Assembly: GCA_930367205.1 (NCBI GenBank)
Contig: CAKNEZ010000022.1
Location: 185,176 to 249,175, forward strand
Length of the DNA stretch: 64,000 nucleotides
DNA from: Acanthosoma haemorrhoidale
Lineage: Eukaryota > Arthropoda > Insecta > Hemiptera > Acanthosomatidae
Direction: 5' to 3'
The translations under genes were made by a program, and so were the position numbers. Position 1 is the first letter of the stretch, and every line of letters starts with the position of its first letter. The notes beneath the pieces were generated by a model, which saw only the letters and a list, made by a program, of their open reading frames with translations, was not told the origin of the DNA and searched no databases. Positions 11,590-23,349 of this stretch are shown here, piece after piece.

Positions 11590-11699
11590 GACGTAAGCAC
11601 AATAGCTACTTTTTTTCTCGTTAAAGTCTCATTGGATTCACCCCGTACATTTTATAACATAAAAAAAAACTATAAGGATGTACTACATCCGAACGATGT

Positions 11700-12482
11700 A
11701 AAGAGTCTTCCAATAGGGACTTCCGAACTTTGACAGTTGATAGCGGCCATATTTATTTAGTCTGTTTAGCAAAATCACCATGGATAGATATAGCGTTCAA
11801 CAACTCATGCCAATGATAAAATTGTTTTAACAATATGTGTGTTCTGTTCGGGCAACGATTTGTGGTCGCCATAACCGTCCTACCGAGAGGACTATTCGCA
11901 GTGTGGTGGATAAATTTGAGCCCACTGGTTCAGTAAACAATCAACAAACGCCCGTACGTCGACGAAACGCAACATCGCCGCTGTCCGTTTGGATTGTGCC
12001 AGAGAATCCGAGGCTGTCGATTTCGCGTTGCTCACAAGAACTTGGTCTTTCGCAGACCACAACTTGGTGAATTTTGCGTCGTGACTTGGGCCTGCACCCG
12101 TACAAAATTCAACTTACCCAGGAGCTGAAGGTAAACGACCATAGACAACGACGTGTGGTCATCTCACGTGGAGGTGATGTGAACTGGCCACCGATATCGT
12201 GCGATTTGACCCCGTTAGACTTTTTCTTGTGGGGTTTTCTTAAGCCATAAATCACAGCGGTCCTCAAAGCCAACGGACCTTATAACCCATGCCATCGGAA
12301 AAGTGGGCATTTCGGATTCGCGCCACCCAGCGAAGCCGCGGTGGACATTTCCACGATGTTATATTCCATACATAATGGCATCAATAGGCCTTTCAAACGA
12401 ATAAAAAATTTCGATGATATCTCACACACACTTTGTTTTATTTAAATTTAAAGATAGAAAGCGCTTAATGAAAGACCCTCTA
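11700..12482 (+). mobile_element. Internally deleted mariner-like element
   Basis: Remnant of a mariner/IS630-type DNA transposon. Seen: a transposase start ATG at 11780 (MDRYSVQQLMPMI), an N-terminal helix-turn-helix region through GLHPYKIQLTQEL near 12100, then directly the C-terminal catalytic block NWPPISCDLTPLDFFLWG near 12190-12235. Most of the catalytic domain between them is absent. There is an in-frame TAA at about 11828 and later stops. Ends: AAGAGTCTTCC near 11701 and GAAAGACCCTCTATA near 12466 are imperfect inverted repeats flanked by TA. Order and motifs fit the arthropod family with an N-terminal domain annotated as DUF4817. Non-functional; it might still be mobilised by a full transposase if the ends are intact. 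Confidence 0.8.
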
Positions 12483-13632
12483 TAACAAAATGGATGATGT
12501 AAAAAACGAAATATGTACTTACTGAGCGAAGTGTATTCCGATTACTACTTCTTCGGTATAAGCAATGTTCCTCCAAGACGAGTTCAATGCCGGAGATGCA
12601 AAATCATGAATAATGACAGATATTTGCCAAAAGTGGCCTGCAATTTGCCAGCCCGTGGCGCAGTAGAAGGTAGCTGGACTCCTGTGGACGTTCTGTCTCT
12701 TTTAGCAGACAACCTCCGTGAAAATTACACCAACTGCCCACAAATTAAAACCTCCAGCTTTTTCATTTGTGCTCCGTCTGTGTGGCAGCTAGAAAAACAA
12801 TGAAAAAAGAAAAAAAAACATAGACTAATGAAGATGATGTCGGAGCAACTGCTTTACGGTTCATATTTCCGGTGAGATTATTTTCAGTCATGTTTATTGT
12901 CTTGTGAAATAAAATGTGAGCGTCTTAATGCCCTAGTTAATCAAGGATCAATGGCCTATTGTCATTTAATTTATACAGCAACATTTAGTTATGTCAATTG
13001 TATATTATTTATAAAGTAAAGATAAAATACTACATACATTTAAAATAAACCAAATGGCCGATTGGAAATCGCCGTTTCAAAAAGGGCTCATCAATTATAA
13101 ATCTTGACAAAAAATAATTTTTTGAAATCAACAAAAATGACATTTCTTTTTCACCCACAAACACCTTAAAAATTATTTTTGTATATATACCTTGGAATTA
13201 ATTTTCACGTTACGGGTACGTTCCCCAACGATGAAAACAAGACTATGAGCAGTGACAGAATGCTTAAAAGGTAGAAGGCTAGGACCGACTGTTTTAATAT
13301 TCTTTACATAGATCTAGTTATCTTTTATTAACTTAAAACGTACGCTCTTTAGCTTGGTGATTGCTTGAATGTACATTTAAAAGTTCATACCGACTGGATC
13401 ATTTCAATTCTGCTCTCGCTCAAGTCACAGACAGACAGACAGACAGCTGTTTAAAAAAAAATCCTTCCATTCACGTTTAGAAAGATATGAGCTATAAAGT
13501 GAAAGATCGCTATTAAAATTGATATGGCTATGGGCGCGGGAGCTTCATAAATTTAATTATTTCAAATCTATATATAAAAAATATATAAAATTTCTCAAAG
13601 AATGGTCAATAAAAATTACCTTTAAATTCAGC
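12483..13632. other. No gene identified
   Basis: A 96-codon plus-strand frame at 12513-12803, with one CxxC (CRRC), followed by A-rich sequence, resembles nothing known to me. A short (CAGA)n tract at about 13429-13446. Otherwise AT-rich. Confidence 0.4.
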
Positions 13633-14094
13633 TTTGGTAGTATTTTTTTTTTGAGAGAGAACAACAATTTATTAGGATAAAATTTCAATCTGCCTTTTAT
13701 TAGGCAATGAGTAATTAAGATAAGTGTCATCATGCATACCATATTTACAGTTCATCATTCACTCGCTCATTCATACAATATTTGCAAACAGCCCAGAGGC
13801 CCCCCAAGTCCACATGGTTGTCACCTCCCTCACGTGCGAAGGAGGAAGCGGAGTCTTGGGGAGTCCCCCATGCCCCTACTTCAGCCACGTCACTGGATAA
13901 GAGCCAGCGGAGGCTGACCAAGAGCGTGAGGGCCACAGTCGCTCAGGACATGATTGGAGAAACTGGCCATTGCCAGGACTCCCACTGTCACTTATTTATA
14001 GCAGGTCACGAGGCCACTGCCGTTTAAGTCTCCGAGGAGGATTATAGGGATGAGTGGTGCAGTGCAATGACTGTGCTAGGGAATTAGGGTGGTT

Positions 14095-16595
14095 TCATAG
14101 GTTACCATGGAATTTAATGAACTTGGAAGGGATGAGTTCAAGAATATAGGGTATATTCAGATCATTGTGAAGGGTTTTGTTGCTGACGTAATAAGGGGCA
14201 TTTACTATTGTTCTTAGGACTTTTGATTGAAAGGATTGGATGCGGTTGATGTTCGACTTTTTTGCTGTCCCCCATAGCTCTATTCCGTATGTCCAGATTG
14301 GCTTAAGTATAACCTTGTAAATAAGTAGTTTGTTTTCTATTGAGAGGTGGGATGTCCTTCGAAGTAGTCTGTACAGTTGTCCAAAGCGTATGTTTAGTTC
14401 TTGTCTTTTTAGTCTCGTGTGTGGGTTCCATGTCAGTCTTTTGTCGAGATGAAAGCCTAAATACCGTACTGTCTCAGACACAGGGAGAGGAATTGAATTT
14501 AAAAAGACTGGTAGACAGGACTTGCGGCAGAGGGTAAAGGTTATGTGGGAACACTTTCCTTCGTTAACTTTGATTCGCCATTGGTTGCACCAATACTCGA
14601 TCTCGTCAAGGTGTTTTTGAAGGTTTTGGGATGCTATATCAAGGTGTGGATGGATTGACAGGACTGCAGTGTCGTCTGCGAATGTTGCCAAGAAGGTATT
14701 GGTAGTAGAGGGGACATCAGCAGTGTATAGATTATAGAGGATGGGACCCAGGACACTGCCCTGTGGAACTCCTGCTTTAATGGGATAGTAGTTAGAATAT
14801 TCCAAACCACAGTGGACTTGGAAGAAACGGTTTGAAAGGTAGGATTGTAGGATTAGGAATAGGGTTTGCGGTAAATTTCCTTTGAGTTTGTAAAGCAAAA
14901 CTGCGTGCCAGACCCTGTCAAAAGCTTGAGCTATGTCCAGAAAGGCAGCAGTGCAATACTGTTTGGTTTCAAGTGCTGAGGATATGTGATCAACAACGCG
15001 AAGGCCTTGTTGAGCTGTGGAATGTCGTTGGCGGAAACCAAACTGGTAGGTAGGGTAAAGGTTTTTGGATTCAACAATTGGAAGTAGGCGTTTTAATAGG
15101 AGTTTTTCAAAAATTTTTGAGAGGATAGGGAGTAGACTAATTGGACGGTAAGATGAGGCATAATTGGGTGGTTTGCCGGGGATGGTGAATAGGACAATAA
15201 TGGAATGTTTCCATGAGGATTCAAGGAGTAAGGAGATCATATCCTGGAGATTTTTGGTAAGGTAATTTTTTCAGAAGATATTTAACCTCAGAGGGGTTAA
15301 CGGCTTTTGGTGGTAGTGAGAAAGGGATAGGGGAAGTGAGAAAATCTTCGACAGTTGGACGGTGATTATTGTTTTGAGGAGTAAGATGAGGAGTGAAAGT
15401 ACGGCAAAGATGCAGTGCAAATTCCTCCACCCTCTCGCCATCCGAAGCCACCCAGGACCCGTCATCACGACGGAGTGGGTGTGAAACAGGATAATATTTT
15501 AGGATTTTCTTAGTTACATTCCACAGGGAGTTGTCCCTGGTAGACAGGGAGGAGAGATAGGAATTGAAAGAATCGGAACAGAAGGATGCCAATTGCCGCT
15601 TTACAAGCCTGCAGTACTGATTGTATGAGCGACGATCAGCAGGATGTCGGGATCTTTGCCACACTGTTCTGGAGTGGCGTTTGGATTTGATTAGGTCTTT
15701 GAGATACTGAGGTAAAGGATTTTGATTGTGAATTTTTAGGTGACGATGCCTCCCAGGCCGACCTCTGGATCAGAGTAGTGAAGGAATGCACTTTATCCTC
15801 TAGGTCTTGGGATGTTTTCAGAGGTACTTTGAGGTCTACAGAGTCTGTAAGAATCTGAAGGAAGTGGTCCCAGTCAACTGGGCCCCTAATAAATGAAGGA
15901 GGAGGCAGTTTGTGAATTGGATTTAGGGAAATGGTTAATAATAAGGGGCTATGGTTGGAGGAGAGGTCATCGAGGCGCTTGAGTGAATAGTTTAGTGTTC
16001 CTAAACTATTGCAGAAGAAAAAGTCAAGGAGATCTGGATTTCGGTTGGGGTCTGATGGCCAATAGGTAGCTGTGTCAGGAGAGATAGTGGAGCAATGTCT
16101 CCGTGTAAGTGCAGACAGCAAAGCACGTCCTCGTGTATTTGTGGATCTTGAGCCCCAGTGCTGGTGCTTTGCGTTAAAGTCCCCACCCACAAGGAAACGA
16201 TGCCCGATGGAGTCTAGAAAGGAGATGGATTGGGAATCGGAAATGGATTTATTGGGAGGGCAGTATACTGGTGCTAGAGTAAGGGTAAAAGTGAGGGCGG
16301 TGATTGACACTGCAGTGGATTGAAGGAAATCATGTGCTACCATAGGAACTATGTGATGGGATATGGTGTTACGGACAATGACAGCGGTACCTGCATGAGC
16401 TCTTCCATCTGGGTGATCAGTTCGATAAGACTTGTACTGTCGAACGGTAAATGGTCGTTGACTTGTAAGTCTTGTTTCAGTAATAAGAGCTACATCGATG
16501 TTTTTGTCATGAAGTAATGATGTCAGTTCGTTAGTGTGGGTGCGAACACCATTCGCATTCCAAAGGAGAATGGATAAGTAGTAGGAAGGATCCAC
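14095..16595 (-). pseudogene. LINE A ORF2 (endonuclease and reverse transcriptase)
   Basis: The reading frame opens directly behind the ORF1 stop (TAA then GTG), with no canonical ATG. Endonuclease, 16595-15640: LLWNANGV, ALITETRL, GGDFNAKHQHWGS, and SNHSP where SDH is usual, so a catalytic Asp is replaced by Asn. Frame changes near 15650 and 15235 split the coding region, and about 25 codons seen in the copy at 48174-48611 (after GYDLPTPEILK) are missing at the second break. RT, 15240-14095: SYRPISLLPILSKIFEKLLL, FLDIAQAFDRVWH, GVPQGSVLGPILYNLY, intact FADDTAVLS, and YLGFHLDKRLTWNPH; it ends HGNL-stop. The RT core looks undamaged but the whole ORF2 cannot be translated as one protein. Confidence 0.88.
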
Positions 16596-17921
16596 TTATG
16601 GATTTTGTTTAACGGGGATAAGGTAGGAGACAAGATTTGTAAAAAGGGAAATAAGAGGGGTAATTAGGGTTCTGAACTCTGTAAGGAATGAAGTTAAGAG
16701 GCTGGTGAGATCTGAAGAGCTTGAAGGTGGCGGGATATGCGAAATGGGTGGTTGAGGATGGGATTGAGTTTGCTGGTCGCTGGGATGAACGGAGTGCTGG
16801 GGAAGAAGAACTTGCGGAGGATGAGTAGGCAATGCCTGTGACTGCTCTATGTTCCGAACTGCTTCAGCAAAAGATACTGAAGGCCTCAAACTTCTGGCAC
16901 TTCTTGGGCTACCTGTGGCTGGCGTTTCTTCTTCTGGGCGACGACGTTGTTCACTTCTGGACTTTAGAATTCTATAGGCCTCACAGCCTTTATAGTTTGC
17001 CGGGTGCCCTTGCTGACAGAGCACGCATACAGCAGGTGATTTTAGGGGCTTCTTGCACAATTCGCTTTTGTACTGCCCACTGCACTTTACACACCTGGTA
17101 GGGTGGTAGCAGTATGATTTGGTGTGCCCATATGCCTGACAATTATGGCATTGTACTATATCGCGTTTCGGGTAAGGCTTTTCGACCTGTACTCTTGTGT
17201 AATACAAGTGGGTGACCTCATAGATTTTTTCCACTCCAGGTGTTCGCTCTAGTTCCACAAAGAATAAGGGCAGTGGTATCTTGGTGATTGCATTATTTTC
17301 TTTTCTTTCCTCGCAGAGCACATCGGTAATTTGGCGAACCTTGTATCCTAGGGTTAATAGCTCCTTCTCTATCTCGTCCGCTGGTGTAGTGGGATGCAGG
17401 TTTCTAAATCACTACCTGCAGCGATCTTTCTTGCTTTAATTGGTATGTGTGAAAATCGGCCTTAGTTTCATCTAAGTATTTGATTATTGTTCGGTATGTC
17501 TCAGGAGTGTCCGGAGATACTTTTGTGTCCCGGGACCAATTGAGGCAAGTGTATTTTCCTGTACCTACAATTTTATTTAGTTAGGTGCATAGTAATTTAA
17601 AATTACTGATGTTTCGTATGAATATTGCTGGTGGCTTGGGCTGTGTGGGTGTTTGTGTAGAGTCCATGTCCTCTATTTCGATATTTGTCAACACCTCGTA
17701 GCTATTGGGCATGAAAAACGGAGACTCATGAGTGGTTGTTGCTGTTTGTTTCGATGTGCTAGTGATGGTAGTGATGGTAGTCCCTCCATAGAGCTGCTGG
17801 GAGCTGAAGAGTTTTCAGGGGCTATGTTTCGGTTAGATCACCGCGGCTTACGTTTGACAGGCGACGGAGTGGGGGTAGGTCCCAACGACCTTGTTCGTTT
17901 TTTTTTATTGTCTGCTGACAT
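16596..17921 (-). pseudogene. LINE A ORF1 (Gag-like nucleic-acid-binding protein)
   Basis: ORF1 proteins of Jockey LINEs coat the RNA. The first ATG is at 17921 (MSADNKKKRTRSL). That frame stops after about 27 codons and homologous coding then continues in other frames through several breaks. From 17321 to the TAA at 16596-16598 one frame is open: CHNCQAYGHTKSYC, a damaged second knuckle (CVKCSGQYKSELC, His replaced by Tyr), and CVLCQQGHPANYKGC, followed by a Pro/Ser/Gln-rich tail with long hydrophobic end. ORF2 follows with no gap. Decayed. Confidence 0.85.
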
Positions 17922-18292
17922 TAACTGCTGATAGAAACGCATGTTTCATTCACGAGTCACGGGTCTTGGCTCTGAGCCACCAGAACGTAGCGGCTCAGAG
18001 ATTATAATTGCACGACGTTAGTGAACGATCCGAATGGCACTATGACAAATGCTTCCCAAAATGGCCGACTTCACGATCCGATTTCACTTTCACTTTTGTT
18101 CTACACAAATGTAATAAGCGATTTACTTACGTCTTGAGGGCTCCCTCGTGACCAGCTCACGTAAGTTGCCTGGTAGAACAATTTTTTGGTTGTACTGTGG
18201 CCTAAAAATGGTAGAATAGAGTATTTGAAGGACGAGCGATGTTGAGAGGTGTTTCAGAAAGTAGCGCATTCGCAAAAACTTTTGGTAGTATT

Positions 18293-18711
18293 AAACTTTT
18301 TTTTGTTTGTTTTTCTTGCCAAAACTTTTTACTGTTTACGCTGCTCTCTTAAATTTAATCTCTTATTCGTATACATTTTAGTATTTCTGTTTAAACGCGA
18401 ATTAACAGCCACGAAGACAACATAAAAATATGCACACAGTTAATTACGAATAGGCCTAAAAACTAAAAAAAATCTTGGTAAAATGCGACTTTAAACACTA
18501 TACCTTGTAAAGTATATAAGACAAGTTAAGTGTGGCGCTTGTGATAACAGAAGACATCTTGTATTCATTCAGACAGATATGACAACAAAAAAAACAACCG
18601 GTTTCCGTTTCTAGTTTCCTTTTTAATGCATTTCTCTGCTCCTTTGTAAGTCAGTAATCAGTGCTGTGTATGCATGAAGTGTTTCTTTATTAATTTTTAT
18701 AAGTAATTGCT
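18293..18711. other. No gene seen
   Basis: AT-rich spacer between two LINE insertions; nothing recognisable. Confidence 0.5.
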
Positions 18712-19395
18712 TTTTTTTTTTTTTTTTTTTTTAACGCCTGAATTTATTAACATTTTAACAATTTTACAAATTTCAATGTCTATTTACAATTTCTCCTCTT
18801 TCTACGATGCGCTGATGCATTTGAAGGAGGTTTGGTTACAATACAATTAAAGTTAAAACTACAATGCAATGTATAAATGCTAGGTGATGGGGCTCACCTT
18901 CTGTTTACAATTTGGGAGAAAACTTACAAACTAAACCTATAACTAGAACCTAAGACTAAAGTGTTCCAGCCGCGACAGCATCCTGCCATCGATGGGGGAA
19001 CGGAGCAGGCGTTATAGTGTTAAACACCGTGTTTGTCAGGTATTGCAGGGATGGGGTATCGAAAAATTTGATGAATTAATTCACCGTAGGCAAATCAAAA
19101 GATCTCGTGAAGCTCTGTTACTCCACTGTTCGAATGAAGTGTCTGACCACTTTCATCAGTATACCGTTTTGGAATTGTTGGAATCGCCGAGCTGTCGTAT
19201 ACGTCAGATGACGAAAAAGCGGTGCACCATACAGCTGAGATTAAGACGCAGTGATAGATTGGGGGAAGTCAATAAATGCGTAAGCCCGTAACACTTCGTG
19301 CGTATTTGTTCAACTTCCTCGTAAAATTGTAACTAAAATGTAGGTGTCTGTCCATCTTAATTCCCAGATATACTAGGTTGTTGGCTGGTAAATAT
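18712..19395 (-). pseudogene. LINE B 3' end, 5'-truncated copy
   Basis: Begins on the left with a poly-T tract (18711-18732), which is the element's poly-A tail. The 3' UTR follows (shared GTGATGGGGCTCACCTTC block), then the ORF2 C-terminus read on the minus strand. The match to 27741-28450 ends at about 19395. Multiple frameshifts. Confidence 0.85.
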
Positions 19396-19420
19396 GATCG
19401 GAATGATGGCCTTTTTTTTT

Positions 19421-19543
19421 CCTTCATAGCCCTTTTAAATTCACAGATAATTATATATAATTATAGATCCTCACGCGAATCTATTTACAAATTATTTTTG
19501 TATTTCCTGTAGTGTCCATACATTATATACAGGAGTGATCGCT
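19421..19543 (+). repeat. Repeat A, copy 2
   Basis: Same orientation as the copy at 62029-62160: TTCATAGCCC, then AGATCCTCACGCGAATC and TTTACAAATTATTTTTGTATTTCCTGTAG. Starts only ~25 bp after the truncated LINE B. Confidence 0.75.
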
Positions 19544-20739
19544 GTGATTCTATTCTGTATTTATTTCTGTAACATTTGTCGGGCATGTACAAGTTAAACT
19601 GATCAAGACAGAAAAAGATCGACATTAAATCATTATAATTTATGACAACCAAACATCTATTTACAGCAGCTATAAACTTAATTGTATTTTTGAAAAACAA
19701 AAGTGAGGGAGCAGAAACAAGAATATAATAAGAAAATATTTCGAGAGATGTTCGAATTCTGGTCAGTGTCTCTGGGTCCATAAATTATTATTGTTCAATA
19801 TTTTTTAAAACTAACTCGGTGAAGGAAACCCGAGTTTTCAACAAATAGAAAAAAAACCAATGCGAAACCTGGTTGAACTGTAGCAAATAAGCGATTTACC
19901 AAATGGTATTTTTTGAAAAATTGGAAAATTATAGTTTTAAAATTAAAACGCTTCTGAATGTTTCTTTTGATTTAAAATACCTTTTATAAGAGTGTGAATA
20001 TACCTTTAAAATTCCGGATCGATTGAACCGAGTCAAAGACTATCGTAGACCGAACTGGGGAACATGTTTTAAAGTTTAGCCTTCCCGTTTCAGCTTGGAG
20101 GATATGAAGCCGCAAATGAAAAAGACATCCAAATAAATCAAGATGGAACTGTAAATTGCAAGTAGGGGTTCAGTGCCTCTCTCTCAATAACAGCCTCGTG
20201 TTGCCATTTCCAAGAAGCTCTGTGCATTTCACAAACAGTTTATCTGTATTTAAACACCTACCAAGGACGGAGTTGATCCTCCGCTTCCTACGTTCCTACT
20301 GGGATAGTTTTGGAGGATGGCTCCAGGGTATACATATCTTCAGGGACTTCTGCGGCGGAGGGTAACAGAGAAGGGACACGGAAGGCAATGGTTAGTTGTT
20401 TATTGCGCAGAGCAAGGACTCCAGGCTTCCTACAACCAGGCAATCATTTCTAGCTGGTTGTAAACGAAACAATCCCAGTTGTGGGTTGGGATCTTAGTAA
20501 ATAACTAAACAAACCAGTGCTTTCCCACCAGTTTTATCCATTCATGAATAAAATGCTGTTAACGCTGAGATTATTATTTTTTTTTTTTGGTGCCTTCGTT
20601 TGCAGAACTGATTTTAGCTATTTTTGGGGCACTCAATTATAAATATAAATTTTTCAAATCAGTCCTTTTTTTAACGTAAAGTTCTACACGAAAGGTGCAG
20701 TTCTAAATCACACAATTGGTTTCTGTACTCTTCTTCTCT
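19544..20739. other. No gene seen
   Basis: No recognisable protein, RNA or repeat. A short poly-T near 20577-20588. Confidence 0.45.
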
Positions 20740-21730
20740 CAAGGAGACAACCTTCTATACTGTCACAAAATTACCGAGAACACCTGGAAAATATGGGTCT
20801 TTTAGGCCATTTCGCAAATGATTTAAAGTCTATTTATTTACAACTCAAAGGAAGTTTGAAATGTGTCCTTCTACACAATGTTATTAAATATGGTTCAATA
20901 CCAATTGCTCACTCAACGAAAATGAAAGAAGAATATCAACACCATAGATTTGGGTTTGGAGAAGATAAAGTATCATGTACATCAATGGGTCATTTGTGTG
21001 GAATTAAAAATGGTAAACATTCTCCTTGGACAGCAAAGTTTCCACACCAAATATCCTTACTTCTTGTGCCTCTGGGATAGCAGAGACAAAACACTAAACT
21101 TTGTTAGAAAAAAGTGGCCTAAGACACAAAACATGGACCTTGGGGAAAAGAATGTCATTAATGACACCGTAATTAGAAAGAGAGAAAATCATCTTTTATT
21201 CAGTACATATAAAGCTGTGTCTTATGAAGCAGTTTGTAAAGGCTCTTGATAAGAACGGGCCATGCTTTGCATATCTAGAGGGGGGGGGGTAGAAAGACCT
21301 CTGTTCAGTACGGAAAAAATGAAAGCAGGAATATTTGACGGCCCACAAATAAGACAGCTACGTTAAGTATACTGTCATCGTAAATTCGATGAATGAGGCT
21401 AAGCGAAAAGACTGGACTTCATTTAATGCAGTTATTGGAAATTTTCTGGGCAAACGCTAACCGGTAAACTGTGTTGTACTAATGACAGTCTTAAATCCCT
21501 TGGGTGTAACATGAGTGTTAAGGTTCACATAGCCACTTAGACCATTTTACTGAAAATTTAGGAAACACCAGCGAGGGACAAGGTGAAAGATTTCACTAGG
21601 ATATTAAAACTAAGGAGGCTCGCTACCAAAGAAGATGGGATACGCACATGATGGCAGATCACTGCTGGAGTTTAAAAAGGGACTGTTCCAAAACGCATTC
21701 AAGATTTGTCACGGAAAAGAAGCTTCCGAA
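20740..21730 (+). pseudogene. Decayed member of the 'CLWDSR' uncharacterised family
   Basis: Pieces of one conserved protein appear in order in shifting plus-strand frames: GSLKCVLLHNVIKYGSIPIA (about 20840-20910), then HQWVICVELKMVNILLGQQ and TKYPYFLCLWDSRDK (about 20980-21090), GEKNVIND (21140), KMKAGIFDGPQIRQL (21320-21360), SLKSLGCNMSVKVHI (21490-21530), a degraded ENLGNTSEGQGERFH-like stretch (21550-21580), and MMADHCWSLKRDC-like sequence (21650-21690). I recognise this as a protein family found in many multi-copy loci of insects and cnidarians, function unknown and often transposon-associated. At least six frame changes or stops; no introns seen between the blocks. Dead copy. Confidence 0.75.
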
Positions 21731-22709
21731 GTGTTTTGTATGATTGTATATTATACACTTGTATATATTACAATTATAATAATAATTGCATCTAACTGTA
21801 ATAAAAATGCCGTGTTTTTTTTTAATTTATCCATCACTATAATATTATATCTTAGAAATTCGGGTTCCTAGGCAAAAAATAATGCAGTATTTGAATTCAG
21901 GGCATTGAATTCGTATGAAATCAGCTCCAAACCACCTGTTGGCCTGTTATTTATCTGACCCGAATTTCTCAATCATGGCACTGAGGCCTATTTAACATTT
22001 GCCTATTTTAATAAACAGTTCATATCTCAGATAGTTGCATTTAAGTTTAAACCATAACGTGACATAAATGCTTTAAAGAAATAAAATTAAAGCTGTACGT
22101 GGAAGTAATTAGGTTTATTCCAGATAGTTCACTGAATGGCAATTCCGGCTGATAATCATCTTGAAAGGGAATGAACGAATAAGCGTACGGATCATTGAAG
22201 TGAACTACTGACTAACGAACGGCACACTGAAATGACCGACTTGCATATGAACGGTCAATGTGCTTAATACCATAAGCTGGCTTTCTCATTCCTCTTGATA
22301 TTCAAATGTTGACACACCACAATTTTGAAGATGATTTATTTATAAACGGATTAATATTATACTCTTAAAGGGCGGAGGAACAATTTTAAGATATGATTCG
22401 GCTGGTGAATTACGTAACATTTTATATATTAATCCATGTGGGTCAATGGAGCAACATTCAATCGGTTTAAAGAAATGAAGTGAACGGTTAGCTCTGAAAT
22501 GGTTGAACTAGCTCAAATGAAATTCAGGGCTCCAAAAGTATGACAGATGGGAACGCTGTGGTCTATTTAGGTCCAGACCCACCCCGTCTTTAAGGGCGGT
22601 CGTTCTCATCTCTTCCTGGAACATTACGTCAGGGTAGGCTCCAGGTATCTCGCTGACGTAAGAGCCAGCGAATAAGCTATCGTATTCCTACGGGCAATCC
22701 CACATTTAA
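21731..22709. other. No gene seen
   Basis: AT-rich sequence with no recognisable content. Bases 22560-22690 are more GC-balanced but unassigned. Confidence 0.45.
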
Positions 22710-23349
22710 ATGCGCAGAAGCTTTCATAATTATACTGCGTCCGGGCACAGCACACCAACTAACAACCTAGTATACCTGGGGATTAAAATGGACAGACACC
22801 TCCGTTTTAGTAACAGTTTTGCGAGGAAGTTGAAGCATACACGCACGAAGTCTTACCAGCTTACGCATTTATTGACTTCCCCCAATCTATCACTGCGTCT
22901 CAAGCTATTGATCTACAAGAGTATACTCAGGCCTACTCTGCTGTATGGTGCACCGCTTTTTCGTTATCTGACGTATACGACAGCTCGGCGACTCCGACAA
23001 TTCCGAAACGGTATACTGATGAAAGTGGTCAGAGGTACTTCATTCGAACAGCGGAGCAGCAATGAGCTTCACGAGATCTTTGATTTGCCTACGGTGAATT
23101 AATTCATCAAATTTTTCGACTCCCTGCAATACTTGGCAAACCCGGTGTTTAACACGATAACCAGCCTATCGATGCCAGGAACGCTTTAGTCTTAGGTTTG
23201 AGTTTGTAGTTCCCTCATTGTAATCTGAAGGTGAGCCCTATCACCTAGTCCTGTACCCAGTGATTTGTAATTTTAACTTTAAATAGAAAATTTGTAAATT
23301 GTAAATTTTTTGATCAATAAAGGAGTTTTGAAAAAAAAAAAAAAAAAAA
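22710..23349 (+). pseudogene. LINE B 3' end, 5'-truncated copy with poly-A tail
   Basis: Plus-strand translation reproduces the C-terminal third of LINE B ORF2: NNLVYLGIKMDRHLRFSNSF, LRLKLLIYKSILRPTLLYGA, GILMKVVRGTSFEQRSSNEL. A stop interrupts just before the FIKFFDSLQYLANPVFNTI block, and a short deletion has removed the sequence between. The 3' UTR holds the GGTGAGCCCTATCACCTAG motif, an AATAAA at about 23316, and a poly-A of ~19 ending at 23349. It is inverted relative to the copy at 18712-19395. Confidence 0.87.

Larger units (their letters stand above)
9156..11591 (-). mobile_element. R1-like LINE, 5'-truncated, with target-site duplication
   Basis: A non-LTR retrotransposon inserted by target-primed reverse transcription. 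The same 14 bp, CGTAAGCACAATAG, lies just outside both ends (9142-9155 and 11592-11605). The left end, the 3' end on the minus strand, is a 19-nt poly-T (poly-A tail). In minus order: endonuclease and reverse transcriptase, an A-run and T-rich segment, then a structured 3' UTR. The element is visibly GC-rich compared with its AT-rich neighbours, which suggests a recent arrival from a source of different composition, or strong codon bias. The 5' end of the element, including ORF1 and the endonuclease N-terminus, is missing. Confidence 0.9.
13645..18280 (-). mobile_element. Full-length Jockey-like LINE, family A
   Basis: The direct repeat TTTGGTAGTATT flanks the element at 13633-13644 and 18281-18292, so the ~4.6-kb unit between is one insertion. 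On the minus strand: 5' UTR (18280-17922), ORF1, ORF2, 3' UTR (14094-13653) with an AATAAA near 13668, then a poly-A tail (poly-T at 13643-13652). Other copies of this family lie at 5336-5745, 24240-25020, 25325-25490 and 47931-49250. Both ORFs are broken here. Confidence 0.9.

Noticed and set aside
12513..12803. 96-codon plus-strand frame with CRRC
   Set aside because: No second metal-binding pair and no recognisable family; kept only as a note in the gene-less stretch.
13429..13446. (CAGA)n tract
   Set aside because: Ordinary microsatellite.
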